Origin: Escherichia coli
GTDB taxonomy: Bacteria > Pseudomonadota > Gammaproteobacteria > Enterobacterales > Enterobacteriaceae
Direction: 5' to 3'
Length of the DNA stretch: 64,000 nucleotides
Assembly (NCBI RefSeq): GCF_036503815.1
Contig: NZ_AP027764.1
Span: forward strand, 124,001-188,000
A model generated the notes under the pieces. That model searched no databases and was not told where the DNA came from. It was given only the letters and a program-made list of their open reading frames with translations. Positions 24,747 to 33,498 of the stretch are shown here, one piece after another. Positions within the stretch are counted from its first letter, which is position 1. Each line of letters starts with the position of its first letter. The translations under genes and the position numbers were made by a program.

Positions 24747-26587
24747 TTATTGCGACTGCCGGACACGTTGACCACGGCAAAACAACCTTATTGCAGGCGA
24801 TTACTGGCGTAAATGCCGACCGTCTGCCGGAAGAAAAAAAGCGCGGCATGACCATCGATCTCGGCTATGCCTACTGGCCGCAGCCGGATGGTCGTGTTCC
24901 GGGTTTTATCGACGTTCCCGGTCATGAAAAGTTTCTTTCCAACATGCTGGCGGGCGTCGGGGGTATCGATCACGCGCTGTTGGTGGTGGCGTGCGATGAC
25001 GGCGTGATGGCACAGACTCGTGAGCATCTGGCGATTTTGCAGCTGACCGGTAACCCGATGCTGACAGTGGCGCTGACCAAAGCCGATCGCGTGGACGAAG
25101 CGCGTGTTGATGAGGTTGAACGCCAGGTAAAGGACGTACTGCGGGAATACGGTTTTGCTGAGGCAAAACTGTTTATCACCGCAGCAACCGAAGGTCGGGG
25201 AATTGATGCTCTGCGCGAACATCTGCTTCAGTTGCCGGAACGCGAACACGCCAGCCAACATAGCTTCCGCCTCGCTATCGACCGTGCTTTTACCGTAAAA
25301 GGTGCCGGGCTGGTCGTCACCGGTACGGCGTTAAGTGGGGAAGTGAAGGTAGGCGATTCACTCTGGCTGACTGGTGTAAATAAACCGATGCGCGTGCGTG
25401 CGCTGCATGCGCAAAATCAGCCAACAAATGCAGCTCATGCCGGGCAGCGTATTGCGCTTAACATCGCGGGTGATGCGGAAAAAGAACAGATTAACCGTGG
25501 GGACTGGTTGCTTGCCGATGCGCCGCCGGAGCCGTTTACGCGGGTGATAGTCGAGCTTCAAACTCATACACCGTTGACCCAGTGGCAGCCGCTGCATATT
25601 CACCACGCCGCCAGCCACGTTACGGGACGCGTTTCGCTGCTGGAAGATAACCTTGCCGAGTTGGTCTTCGACGCGCCGCTGTGGCTGGCAGATAACGATC
25701 GCTTAGTGCTACGCGATATCTCGGCCCGCAACACGCTGGCGGGGGCGCGCGTGGTGATGCTTAACCCGCCGCGTCGCGGTAAACGTAAGCCGGAATATCT
25801 GCAATGGCTGGCGTCTCTTGCACAGGCGCAGAGCGATGCCGATGCGTTAGCTATTCATCTGGAACGCGGAGCGGTTAACCTTGCTGATTTCGCCTGGGCG
25901 CGCCAGCTCAACGGCGAAGGGATGCGTGAACTGCTGCAGCAACCGGGCTATATTCAGGCCGGTTACAGCTTGCTGAATGCACCGGTTGCCGCTCGTTGGC
26001 AGCGTAAAATTCTCGATACCCTGGCGACTTATCATGAGCAGCATCGCGATGAACCAGGTCCTGGGCGCGAGCGTCTGCGGCGCATGGCGTTGCCAATGGA
26101 AGATGAAGCGCTGGTGCTGTTGCTGATTGAAAAGATGCGCGAAAGCGGCGACATCCTCAGTCATCACGGTTGGCTGCATCTGCCGGATCATAAAGCGGGA
26201 TTCAGCGAAGAGCAGCAGGCCATCTGGCAAAAAGCAGAGCCGCTGTTTGGTGACGAGCCGTGGTGGGTGCGTGACCTGGCAAAAGAGACGGGAACCGACG
26301 AGCAGGCAATGCGTTTGACGCTACGCCAGGCGGCCCAACAGGGGATAATCACTGCGATCGTCAAAGATCGTTATTACCGTAACGATCGGATTGTCGAATT
26401 TGCCAATATGATCCGCGATCTCGATCAGGAATGTGGTTCAACCTGCGCGGCGGATTTCCGCGATCGCTTAGGTGTAGGCCGAAAGCTGGCAATTCAAATC
26501 CTGGAATATTTTGACCGCATTGGTTTTACGCGGCGTCGTGGAAATGATCATTTATTGCGCGACGCATTATTATTTCCCGAAAAATAA
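24743..26587 (+). CDS. selB: selenocysteine-specific translation elongation factor SelB
   Basis: Delivers selenocysteyl-tRNA(Sec) to ribosomes at UGA codons marked by a SECIS hairpin. The 614 residues contain an EF-Tu-like GTPase domain (about 1-170) with GHVDHGKT (7-14), DVPGHE and TKAD. Two beta-barrel domains follow, then a C-terminal arm of four winged helices (about 375-614) that binds the SECIS RNA. Codons 31-33 carry a slippery A AAA AAG run in frame (see findings). It forms the selAB operon. Confidence 0.97.
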   Translation: MIIATAGHVDHGKTTLLQAITGVNADRLPEEKKRGMTIDLGYAYWPQPDGRVPGFIDVPGHEKFLSNMLAGVGGIDHALLVVACDDGVMAQTREHLAILQLTGNPMLTVALTKADRVDEARVDEVERQVKDVLREYGFAEAKLFITAATEGRGIDALREHLLQLPEREHASQHSFRLAIDRAFTVKGAGLVVTGTALSGEVKVGDSLWLTGVNKPMRVRALHAQNQPTNAAHAGQRIALNIAGDAEKEQINRGDWLLADAPPEPFTRVIVELQTHTPLTQWQPLHIHHAASHVTGRVSLLEDNLAELVFDAPLWLADNDRLVLRDISARNTLAGARVVMLNPPRRGKRKPEYLQWLASLAQAQSDADALAIHLERGAVNLADFAWARQLNGEGMRELLQQPGYIQAGYSLLNAPVAARWQRKILDTLATYHEQHRDEPGPGRERLRRMALPMEDEALVLLLIEKMRESGDILSHHGWLHLPDHKAGFSEEQQAIWQKAEPLFGDEPWWVRDLAKETGTDEQAMRLTLRQAAQQGIITAIVKDRYYRNDRIVEFANMIRDLDQECGSTCAADFRDRLGVGRKLAIQILEYFDRIGFTRRRGNDHLLRDALLFPEK

Positions 26588-26645
26588 GGGAATGATTAAT
26601 TCATAATAAATATGAATTAATACAAAGTTCTTATTAATGTTAAGG

Positions 26646-26682
26646 AAGCACGTTATTTGATGAATGTAACGTGCTTTTTATT
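26646..26682 (+). terminator. intrinsic terminator after selB
   Basis: AAGCACGTTA (26646-26655) and TAACGTGCTT (26667-26676) form a perfect 10-bp stem around TTTGATGAATG, followed by TTTATTAAAA. It ends selAB before yiaY. Confidence 0.85.
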
Positions 26683-26776
26683 AAAAATATTTTAATAAAC
26701 GGTAATGTTGATCATATTTTCAAATGAAAATCCTCAGTAAGCTGCCCGCCCTTTTTTACACTTTCAGGAGTGTGTT

Positions 26777-27928
26777 ATGGCAGCTTCAACCTTTTTTATT
26801 CCTTCCGTGAATGTTATTGGTGCTGATTCATTGAATGATGCAATGAATATGATGGCAGATTATGGATTTACCCGTACCTTAATTGTCACCGACAATATGT
26901 TAACGAAATTGGGTATGGCGGGTGATGTGCAAAAAGCACTGGAAGAACGCAATATTTTTAGCGTTATTTATGATGGCACCCAACCTAACCCCACCACGGA
27001 AAACGTCGCTGCAGGTTTGAAATTACTTAAAGAAAATAATTGCGATAGCGTGATTTCCTTAGGCGGTGGTTCTCCACACGACTGCGCAAAAGGTATTGCG
27101 CTGGTTGCAGCCAACGGCGGTGACATCCGCGATTATGAAGGCGTTGACCGCTCTGCAAAACCGCAGTTGCCGATGATCGCCATCAACACCACGGCGGGTA
27201 CGGCATCAGAAATGACCCGTTTTTGCATCATCACCGATGAAGCACGTCACATCAAAATGGCGATTGTGGATAAGCACGTCACTCCGCTGCTTTCTGTCAA
27301 TGACTCCTCGCTGATGATCGGTATGCCGAAGTCACTGACCGCTGCAACGGGTATGGATGCCTTAACGCACGCTATTGAAGCGTATGTGTCTATTGCCGCC
27401 ACGCCGATCACCGACGCTTGCGCACTGAAAGCGGTGACTATGATTGCTGAAAACCTGCCCTTAGCCGTTGAAGATGGCAGCAATGAGAAAGCGCGCGAAG
27501 CAATGGCTTACGCTCAGTTCCTCGCGGGTATGGCGTTCAACAATGCGTCTCTGGGTTATGTTCATGCGATGGCGCACCAGCTGGGCGGTTTCTACAACCT
27601 GCCACACGGTGTATGTAATGCTGTTCTGCTGCCACACGTTCAGGTGTTCAACAGCAAAGTCGCTGCTGCACGTTTGCGTGACTGCGCTGCTGCGATGGGT
27701 GTTAACGTGACAGGTAAAAACGACGCGGAAGGTGCAGAAGCCTGCATCAATGCCATCCGTGAACTGGCGAAGAAAGTGAATATCCCGGCAGGCTTGCGTG
27801 ACCTGAACGTGAAAGAAGAAGATTTCGCGGTACTGGCGACCAATGCCCTGAAAGATGCCTGCGGCTTTACTAACCCGATTCAGGCAACTCACGAAGAAAT
27901 TGTGGCGATTTATCGCGCCGCAATGTAA
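26777..27928 (+). CDS. yiaY: iron-containing alcohol dehydrogenase YiaY
   Basis: A 383-residue NAD-dependent group III alcohol dehydrogenase, cytosolic, close to FucO (lactaldehyde reductase). The nucleotide motif GGGSPHDCAKG lies near residue 97. The metal-binding region has DALTHAIEAYVS, HAMAHQLGGFYNLPHG with three of the iron histidines, and ATHEEIVAIYRAAM at the end. Substrate is not fixed by the sequence. It sits between selB and aldB with terminators on both sides, so probably a single-gene unit. Confidence 0.93.
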   Translation: MAASTFFIPSVNVIGADSLNDAMNMMADYGFTRTLIVTDNMLTKLGMAGDVQKALEERNIFSVIYDGTQPNPTTENVAAGLKLLKENNCDSVISLGGGSPHDCAKGIALVAANGGDIRDYEGVDRSAKPQLPMIAINTTAGTASEMTRFCIITDEARHIKMAIVDKHVTPLLSVNDSSLMIGMPKSLTAATGMDALTHAIEAYVSIAATPITDACALKAVTMIAENLPLAVEDGSNEKAREAMAYAQFLAGMAFNNASLGYVHAMAHQLGGFYNLPHGVCNAVLLPHVQVFNSKVAAARLRDCAAAMGVNVTGKNDAEGAEACINAIRELAKKVNIPAGLRDLNVKEEDFAVLATNALKDACGFTNPIQATHEEIVAIYRAAM

Positions 27929-27943
27929 TCATCATTCCCACAA

Positions 27944-27970
27944 CGGCTGGCGAGTTGTCAGCCGCTTTTT
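27944..27970 (+). terminator. intrinsic terminator after yiaY
   Basis: CGGCTG (27944-27949) and CAGCCG (27959-27964) pair around a 9-base loop, followed by CTTTTT. It lies 15 bases past the yiaY stop. Confidence 0.7.
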
Positions 27971-27972
27971 CA

Positions 27973-28007
27973 ACTCTCTCAAAATTTGCGATTTTTGAGA
28001 GAGTTTT
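27973..28007 (+). terminator. second hairpin between yiaY and aldB
   Basis: ACTCTCTCAAAA (27973-27984) and TTTTGAGAGAGT (27993-28004) form a perfect 12-bp stem with an 8-base loop, followed by TTT. With the preceding terminator it insulates aldB. The aldB promoter must lie between 28008 and 28115, where TTATACC (about 28101) is a plausible -10. Confidence 0.7.
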
Positions 28008-28128
28008 AGTTATCTCTGTAATCCTTGCCCGTAAATTCGTGATAGCCGTCGTAAAGCTATCACCAGCTGGCGAAGATTTCGCCAGTCACGTCTACCCTTG
28101 TTATACCTCACACCGCAAGGAGACGATC

Positions 28129-29667
28129 ATGACCAACAATCCCCCTTCAGCACAGATTAAGCCCGGCGAGTATGGCTTCCCCCTCAAGTTAAAAGCCCGC
28201 TATGACAACTTTATTGGCGGCGAATGGGTCGCGCCCGCCGACGGCGAGTATTACCAGAACCTGACGCCGGTGACCGGGCAGCTACTGTGCGAAGTGGCGT
28301 CTTCGTGTAAACGAGATATCGATCTGGCGCTGGATGCTGCGCATAAAGTGAAAGATAAATGGGCGCATACTTCGGTGCAGGATCGCGCGGCGATTCTGTT
28401 TAAGATTGCCGATCGAATGGAACAAAACCTTGAACTGTTAGCGACGGCTGAAACCTGGGATAACGGCAAACCCATTCGCGAAACCAGTGCTGCTGATGTA
28501 CCGCTGGCGATTGACCATTTCCGCTATTTCGCCTCGTGTATTCGGGCGCAGGAAGGTGGGATCAGTGAAGTTGATAGCGAAACCGTGGCCTATCATTTCC
28601 ATGAACCGTTAGGCGTGGTGGGGCAGATTATCCCGTGGAACTTCCCGCTGCTGATGGCGAGCTGGAAAATGGCTCCCGCGCTGGCGGCGGGCAACTGTGT
28701 GGTGCTGAAACCCGCACGTCTTACCCCGCTTTCTGTACTGCTGCTAATGGAAATCGTCGGTAATTTACTGCCGCCGGGGGTGGTAAACGTGGTCAACGGC
28801 GCAGGTGGGGAAATTGGCGAATATCTGGCGACCTCGAAACGCATCGCCAAAGTGGCGTTTACCGGCTCAACGGAAGTGGGTCAACAAATTATGCAATACG
28901 CCACGCAAAACATTATTCCGGTGACGCTGGAGCTGGGCGGCAAATCGCCAAATATCTTCTTTGCTGACGTGATGGATGAAGAAGATGCCTTTTTTGATAA
29001 AGCGCTGGAAGGCTTTGCACTGTTTGCCTTTAACCAGGGCGAAGTTTGCACCTGTCCGAGTCGTGCCTTAGTGCAGGAGTCAATCTACGAACGCTTTATG
29101 GAACGCGCCATCCGCCGTGTCGAAAGCATTCGCAGCGGTAACCCACTCGACAGCGTGACGCAAATGGGGGCGCAGGTTTCTCACGGGCAATTGGAAACCA
29201 TCCTCAACTACATTGATATTGGTAAAAAAGAGGGCGCAGACGTGCTCACCGGCGGGCGGCGCAAGCTGCTGGAAGGCGAACTGAAAGACGGTTACTACCT
29301 CGAACCGACGATTCTGTTTGGTCAGAACAATATGCGCGTGTTCCAGGAGGAGATTTTTGGCCCGGTGCTGGCGGTAACCACCTTCAAAACGATGGAAGAA
29401 GCGCTGGAGCTGGCGAACGACACGCAATATGGCCTGGGCGCGGGTGTCTGGAGCCGCAACGGTAATCTGGCCTATAAGATGGGGCGCGGCATTCAGGCCG
29501 GGCGCGTGTGGACCAACTGTTATCACGCTTACCCGGCACATGCGGCGTTTGGTGGCTACAAACAATCAGGCATTGGCCGCGAAACCCACAAAATGATGCT
29601 TGAGCATTACCAGCAAACCAAGTGCCTGCTGGTGAGCTACTCGGATAAACCGTTGGGGCTGTTCTGA
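28129..29667 (+). CDS. aldB: aldehyde dehydrogenase B
   Basis: NADP-dependent oxidation of acetaldehyde and related aldehydes to acids in the cytosol, a stationary-phase detoxification enzyme in E. coli. The 512 residues show PWNFPLLMASWKMAPALAAGN, the catalytic glutamate motif LELGGKSPNIFF, and the nucleophile in NQGEVCTCPSR. An upstream extension of 58 codons is rejected because it covers the promoter/terminator region; the ATG at 28129 has AAGGAG 8 bases before it. Residues 59-61 read SCK where I remember SGK in K-12, a surface substitution of unknown effect. Confidence 0.96.
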   Translation: MTNNPPSAQIKPGEYGFPLKLKARYDNFIGGEWVAPADGEYYQNLTPVTGQLLCEVASSCKRDIDLALDAAHKVKDKWAHTSVQDRAAILFKIADRMEQNLELLATAETWDNGKPIRETSAADVPLAIDHFRYFASCIRAQEGGISEVDSETVAYHFHEPLGVVGQIIPWNFPLLMASWKMAPALAAGNCVVLKPARLTPLSVLLLMEIVGNLLPPGVVNVVNGAGGEIGEYLATSKRIAKVAFTGSTEVGQQIMQYATQNIIPVTLELGGKSPNIFFADVMDEEDAFFDKALEGFALFAFNQGEVCTCPSRALVQESIYERFMERAIRRVESIRSGNPLDSVTQMGAQVSHGQLETILNYIDIGKKEGADVLTGGRRKLLEGELKDGYYLEPTILFGQNNMRVFQEEIFGPVLAVTTFKTMEEALELANDTQYGLGAGVWSRNGNLAYKMGRGIQAGRVWTNCYHAYPAHAAFGGYKQSGIGRETHKMMLEHYQQTKCLLVSYSDKPLGLF

Positions 29668-29896
29668 TGTAAGAAGCTGGTCGCATCGGGTATTCATTGC
29701 CTGATGCGACGTTTGCGCGTTTTACCAATTCAAATGTCTACGTCTTGAATGACTGAATATTGATTGAACTTAATTACGAGTCTCCTCACATCTTTTCAAC
29801 AAGTTACTGCACACCGTTATTCTTCTTCCGAACGGCATTCCTGAGTCAACTTTATCCCCCTGACGGCCCATATAAATCGCGCTATCGTGATTGTTA

Positions 29897-29927
29897 TTGC
29901 TAAATGTGTGTGTATCGTGTGTATAAT
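29897..29927 (+). promoter_or_regulatory. candidate sigma70 promoter of hicAB
   Basis: TATAAT (29922-29927), preceded by GTG, is a perfect -10, and TTGCTA (29897-29902) is a -35 candidate at 19 bp. The transcript would have a leader of about 10 bases before the GTG start. GTGTGTGTATCGTGTGTATAA is partly repetitive and may hold the HicB operator. The gap from 29668 also holds one degenerate REP-like sequence near 29685-29712. Confidence 0.6.
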
Positions 29928-29944
29928 CATGGAAGGGCAGGGAT

Positions 29945-30130
29945 GTGAAAAGTGCAGACGTGATCGCCATCCTGAAGCAGCATGGCTGGGAACATATTCG
30001 AACCCGTGGTAGTCATCATCAGTTCCGCCACCCTGTTCATCCGGGTCTGGTGACGGTTCCGCACCCTAAAAAAGATATTAAGCCCGGTACGCTGGCGCAA
30101 ATTGGGCGTCAGGCTGGTTTAACATTTTAA
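29945..30130 (+). CDS. hicA: HicA-family toxin (mRNA interferase)
   Basis: A 61-residue basic protein with the double-stranded-RNA-binding fold of HicA toxins, which cleave mRNA and block translation. It begins VKSADVIAILKQHGW (GTG start) and has the signature TRGSHHQFRHP with catalytic His24, then VPHPKKDIKPGTLAQI. The start is GTG at 29945, set by AGGGCAGGG just upstream; the ATG two bases earlier is in another frame and stops at once. It is followed 16 bp later by hicB. K-12 has a hicAB pair elsewhere, so this is a separate accessory copy. Confidence 0.9.
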   Translation: MKSADVIAILKQHGWEHIRTRGSHHQFRHPVHPGLVTVPHPKKDIKPGTLAQIGRQAGLTF

Positions 30131-30146
30131 AATTTCAGGAGGCAAT

Positions 30147-30557
30147 ATGTTTTATCCCGCCTATATCCACAGTGATCCTGACGGCAGCGCCAGCGGTTTT
30201 TTCCCTGATGTTCCAGGCTGTTATTTTGCTGGTGATACGCTGGACAACGCTTTCCAGGATGCGCGAAGTGCACTGGTCGCGCACTTCGAAACCTTATGCG
30301 AGATGAATGAAGAGTTGCCGCTTCCAGGCTCTGTGGAAACACATCTGGTCCAGCGTGCGCAGGACTTTATTGGCGGGCAATGGTTGCTGGTGGATATCAA
30401 TATGAATCAGTTCGAAGGTCGGGCTGAACGTATCAATATTACGATGCCGAAAAGATTACTGAACAAGATTGATACCTACGTGCGCAATAACCCAGACTAC
30501 GCCAACAGAAGTGCGTTTCTGGCGGAAGCTGCCCGGCGTGTATTGCCGGGCGTTTAA
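30147..30557 (+). CDS. hicB: HicB-family antitoxin
   Basis: A 136-residue antitoxin. The N-terminal half (about 1-60, MFYPAYIHSDPDGSASGFFPDVPGCYFAGDT) is the degenerate RNase-H-like HicB fold that binds HicA. The C-terminal part (about 93-136) is a ribbon-helix-helix DNA-binding domain (RINITMPKRLLNKIDTYVRN, NRSAFLAEAAR) used for autoregulation. AGGAGG lies a few bases before the ATG. It overlaps the stop of the convergent membrane gene by 4 bases. Confidence 0.9.
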   Translation: MFYPAYIHSDPDGSASGFFPDVPGCYFAGDTLDNAFQDARSALVAHFETLCEMNEELPLPGSVETHLVQRAQDFIGGQWLLVDINMNQFEGRAERINITMPKRLLNKIDTYVRNNPDYANRSAFLAEAARRVLPGV

Positions 30558-30889
30558 TCTCGCGTTTCGATGGTGAGCGGGCGGACCAGGCTGTACAGCC
30601 ACAGACCAAAACAAGCGATGGTGCCAATCACCACGGTGAGGAACACACTGACTGACAGGCCTGCAAGCAATCCCGCAGGCAGGGCCAGCAGGCCGTGGAT
30701 CACGGTGTCGTTCCATCTCACCTGATCGTAGCCAAACATGCCTAAAACGCCGCAAACCAGACCGTAAATCACCATTGGTGTTCCGAGGCCAATCAGCAAT
30801 AAACGGTAGATAATTGAAGGTTTAATACGCTTTATCTGTACTGTGGATGTTTTACTGGGGTTATTCATTAGTTTGGTCAATAGTTCCAT
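30554..30889 (-). CDS. small inner-membrane protein of unknown function
   Basis: I do not recognise this protein. With the ATG at 30889 it has 111 residues; the frame opens further, to a GTG at 30937 (127 residues), and another ATG lies at 30868. None has a strong ribosome-binding site, so the start is uncertain. Three hydrophobic segments are seen (IIYRLLLIGLGTPMVIYG, LLALPAGLLAGLSVSVFL, VVIGTIACFGLWLYSLV), after a positive N-terminus (KRIKPS). It converges on hicB with a 4-base overlap and is divergent from yiaW. Whether it belongs with hicAB or is an older resident is unknown. Confidence 0.65.
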   Translation of the reverse strand: MELLTKLMNNPSKTSTVQIKRIKPSIIYRLLLIGLGTPMVIYGLVCGVLGMFGYDQVRWNDTVIHGLLALPAGLLAGLSVSVFLTVVIGTIACFGLWLYSLVRPLTIETRD

Positions 30890-31050
30890 TATTTCAATAT
30901 GATAAACCTCGACCTGTTGAAAAGCCAGGTAGCACACTTCAGAAAGTATATAAAAAACAATATGTCGTTATATAAATAAGGAAATTGCACTGCATCATGG
31001 CATTTCATAATATGCGTTAATTGTTCTTTTTTATATTCTCTGAGGGAAAT

Positions 31051-31374
31051 ATGTTCCTGGACTATTTTGCACTGGGAGTGCTTATTTTTGTATTTCTGGT
31101 GATATTCTATGGGATTATTATTTTACATGATATTCCCTACCTGATTGCTAAAAAACGTAATCATCCTCATGCCGACGCCATTCATGTTGCTGGTTGGGTG
31201 AGTCTTTTTACGCTGCATGTTATCTGGCCATTTTTGTGGATTTGGGCCACGCTTTACCGCCCGGAGCGGGGATGGGGAATGCAAAACCATGACTCCTCCG
31301 TTGTGCAACTACAACAGCGTATTGCCGGGCTGGAGAAACAGCTCGCCGACATCAAATCCTCTTCTGCCGAGTAA
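31051..31374 (+). CDS. yiaW: DUF3302 inner-membrane protein YiaW
   Basis: A 107-residue paralogue of YibI: two membrane segments (about residues 5-27 and 48-70) and a short C-terminal coiled coil (LQQRIAGLEKQLADIK). The ATG at 31051 follows GAGGGA, so the open frame from 31021 is not used. Its stop lies 5 bp before yiaV. Function unknown, probably an accessory of the YiaV adaptor. Confidence 0.93.
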   Translation: MFLDYFALGVLIFVFLVIFYGIIILHDIPYLIAKKRNHPHADAIHVAGWVSLFTLHVIWPFLWIWATLYRPERGWGMQNHDSSVVQLQQRIAGLEKQLADIKSSSAE

Positions 31375-31379
31375 TACTT

Positions 31380-32516
31380 ATGGATTTACTGATTATTTTG
31401 ACCTATGTGGCTTTCGCATGGGCAATGTTTAAGATCTTCAAAATTCCTGTAAATAAATGGACCATTCCCACCGCGGCCCTGGGTGGCATATTTATTGTCA
31501 GCGGTCTAATTCTGTTAATGAACTATAACCATCCGTATACCTTTAAAGCGCAAAAAGCGGTTATTTCTATTCCTGTTGTCCCGCAGGTGACAGGCGTGGT
31601 GATCGAAGTGACGGACAAGAAAAATACGCTGATTAAAAAAGGTGAGGTGCTATTTCGACTGGACCCGACGCGTTATCAGGCGCGGGTGGATCGGCTGATG
31701 GCGGATATCGTTACCGCAGAACATAAACAGCGGGCGTTGGGCGCAGAGTTAGATGAGATGGCGGCGAATACTCAGCAGGCAAAGGCCACGCGGGATAAAT
31801 TCGCTAAAGAGTACCAGCGTTACGCACGCGGCAGCCAGGCGAAAGTAAACCCGTTTTCAGAACGCGATATTGATGTGGCGCGGCAAAATTATCTGGCGCA
31901 GGAAGCCTCCGTAAAGTCATCGGCGGCGGAACAAAAACAGATCCAGAGCCAGCTGGATAGCCTGGTGTTGGGTGAACATTCTCAAATCGCCAGCCTGAAA
32001 GCGCAGCTCGCGGAAGCAAAATATAACCTTGAGCAGACGATAGTGCGTGCGCCGAGCGATGGTTATGTGACCCAAGTGCTGATTCGTCCGGGTACCTATG
32101 CCGCATCGCTGCCGCTACGTCCTGTGATGGTGTTTATACCCGATCAGAAACGACAAATTGTGGCGCAGTTCCGTCAGAACTCCTTGCTGCGACTGGCTCC
32201 CGGCGATGATGCGGAAGTGGTGTTTAATGCTCTGCCAGGTAAGGTATTCAGCGGTAAGCTGGCAGCCATTAGTCCAGCTGTTCCCGGCGGAGCTTATCAG
32301 TCGACCGGCACCTTACAGACGTTAAACACAGCACCGGGTTCAGATGGCGTTATCGCGACCATTGAACTGGATGAGCACACTGAGTTGAGCGCTTTACCAG
32401 ACGGTATTTACGCCCAGGTGGCGGTTTACTCTGATCATTTCAGCCATGTCTCGGTGATGCGCAAAGTGCTGTTACGCATGACCAGTTGGGTGCATTACCT
32501 TTATCTCGATCATTAA
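31380..32516 (+). CDS. yiaV: HlyD/EmrA-family membrane fusion protein YiaV
   Basis: A 378-residue periplasmic adaptor, the same length as its paralogue YibH and similar over its full length. It has an N-terminal membrane anchor, barrel-sandwich halves (VTGVVIEVTDKKNTLIKKGE; RAPSDGYVTQVLIRPGTY) and a helical hairpin between. Its stop overlaps the convergent yiaU stop by 4 bases. The transport partner is not encoded nearby. Confidence 0.93.
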   Translation: MDLLIILTYVAFAWAMFKIFKIPVNKWTIPTAALGGIFIVSGLILLMNYNHPYTFKAQKAVISIPVVPQVTGVVIEVTDKKNTLIKKGEVLFRLDPTRYQARVDRLMADIVTAEHKQRALGAELDEMAANTQQAKATRDKFAKEYQRYARGSQAKVNPFSERDIDVARQNYLAQEASVKSSAAEQKQIQSQLDSLVLGEHSQIASLKAQLAEAKYNLEQTIVRAPSDGYVTQVLIRPGTYAASLPLRPVMVFIPDQKRQIVAQFRQNSLLRLAPGDDAEVVFNALPGKVFSGKLAAISPAVPGGAYQSTGTLQTLNTAPGSDGVIATIELDEHTELSALPDGIYAQVAVYSDHFSHVSVMRKVLLRMTSWVHYLYLDH

Positions 32517-33487
32517 TCTTCGCTTTCCGCCGCTTGTTCAGGCCGCAGTTGCTGCGACTGAGCAAGCTGGTGGCGAATTTCACGCAGCATTTCATCCAGC
32601 ACATACTGGACCCGCCAGGGCTGGTATTCCCGTTTACGGAAGATAGCCACCAGATCCAGCCACCATTCATACGGTTGCTGAAAGCAGGGCACCAGCGTGC
32701 CGTCTTGCAGGTCGCTCTGCACACTTTTGTCTGGCGCAAACACAATCCCCAGGTGATTTCGTGCCAGCTCCAGCGCCGATTGCGTGTTGTCGCAAACGTA
32801 ATTTCCCTTCACGCGATAATCCCGTACCTCTTTACTCCCGGCGACGTTGAAGCGCCAGATATTCGCGTCGTCGATCATCATCGAGTCGATCAAAATACAG
32901 GAGTGATGTTCGAGTTCGTCAGGACGGCTAATGGGATGTTTCTCAAGATAGCGCTGACTGGCATAAGCGGTTACGGCATATTGCGTAATAAAACTGGCAA
33001 CCAGCGATTCATCTTTTGGTGGAGCATAGCTGATTAAAACATCACAATCATCGGGAAATTCGACACCTTCATAAAAGGCATTACGCTCAAGATTGCAGGT
33101 TTTTAGCGATAAGGTGATATCACCGATATCTTTAATTTTATCGATAACATGTTTGGATAAATAGGTAATTATGCCGGTTGGGGCGTAGATGGTGACCCGA
33201 CCACGTTTCTCATGCTTATAATCTGCAATAAAATTATTAAGTTGCTCGTTTCTGTCCAGCATGTCGTTGATGTACGGTAACAGCGCGGTACCAAAAGGTG
33301 TGAGCATCAACTGCCGGGTGGTTCGGTCAAAGACTTTTAAACCTACTTTTGATTCAAAATCAGCAAGATATTTGCTGACGTTGGCCTGTGCGAATCCAAG
33401 TACAGTCGCGGCATGGCTGATATTTTCACTGGCAGCGATTACCGAGATAATTTTTAACTCCCGGTACTTAAGTTGTAATTTTGTCAT
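32513..33487 (-). CDS. yiaU: LysR-family regulator YiaU
   Basis: A 324-residue LysR-type regulator. The N-terminal winged helix (about 1-65) is ISVIAASENISHAATVLGFA plus QANVSKYLADFESKVG. A periplasmic-binding-like effector domain follows (about 90-300). It is divergent from yiaT across a very AT-rich 123-bp gap and is a good candidate regulator of it. The effector is unknown. Confidence 0.92.
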   Translation of the reverse strand: MTKLQLKYRELKIISVIAASENISHAATVLGFAQANVSKYLADFESKVGLKVFDRTTRQLMLTPFGTALLPYINDMLDRNEQLNNFIADYKHEKRGRVTIYAPTGIITYLSKHVIDKIKDIGDITLSLKTCNLERNAFYEGVEFPDDCDVLISYAPPKDESLVASFITQYAVTAYASQRYLEKHPISRPDELEHHSCILIDSMMIDDANIWRFNVAGSKEVRDYRVKGNYVCDNTQSALELARNHLGIVFAPDKSVQSDLQDGTLVPCFQQPYEWWLDLVAIFRKREYQPWRVQYVLDEMLREIRHQLAQSQQLRPEQAAESED

Positions 33488-33498
33488 CGCAACAGCCC

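Noticed and set aside
29685..29712. Possible attachment site flanking the hicAB insertion
   Set aside because: The sequence is a degenerate REP hairpin. No matching direct repeat was found beyond 30937, and no integrase gene or tRNA is near.
32486..33037. A plus-strand frame opposite yiaU
   Set aside because: Shadow frame overlapping the yiaV 3' end; no start signal, and yiaU is a full LysR regulator.
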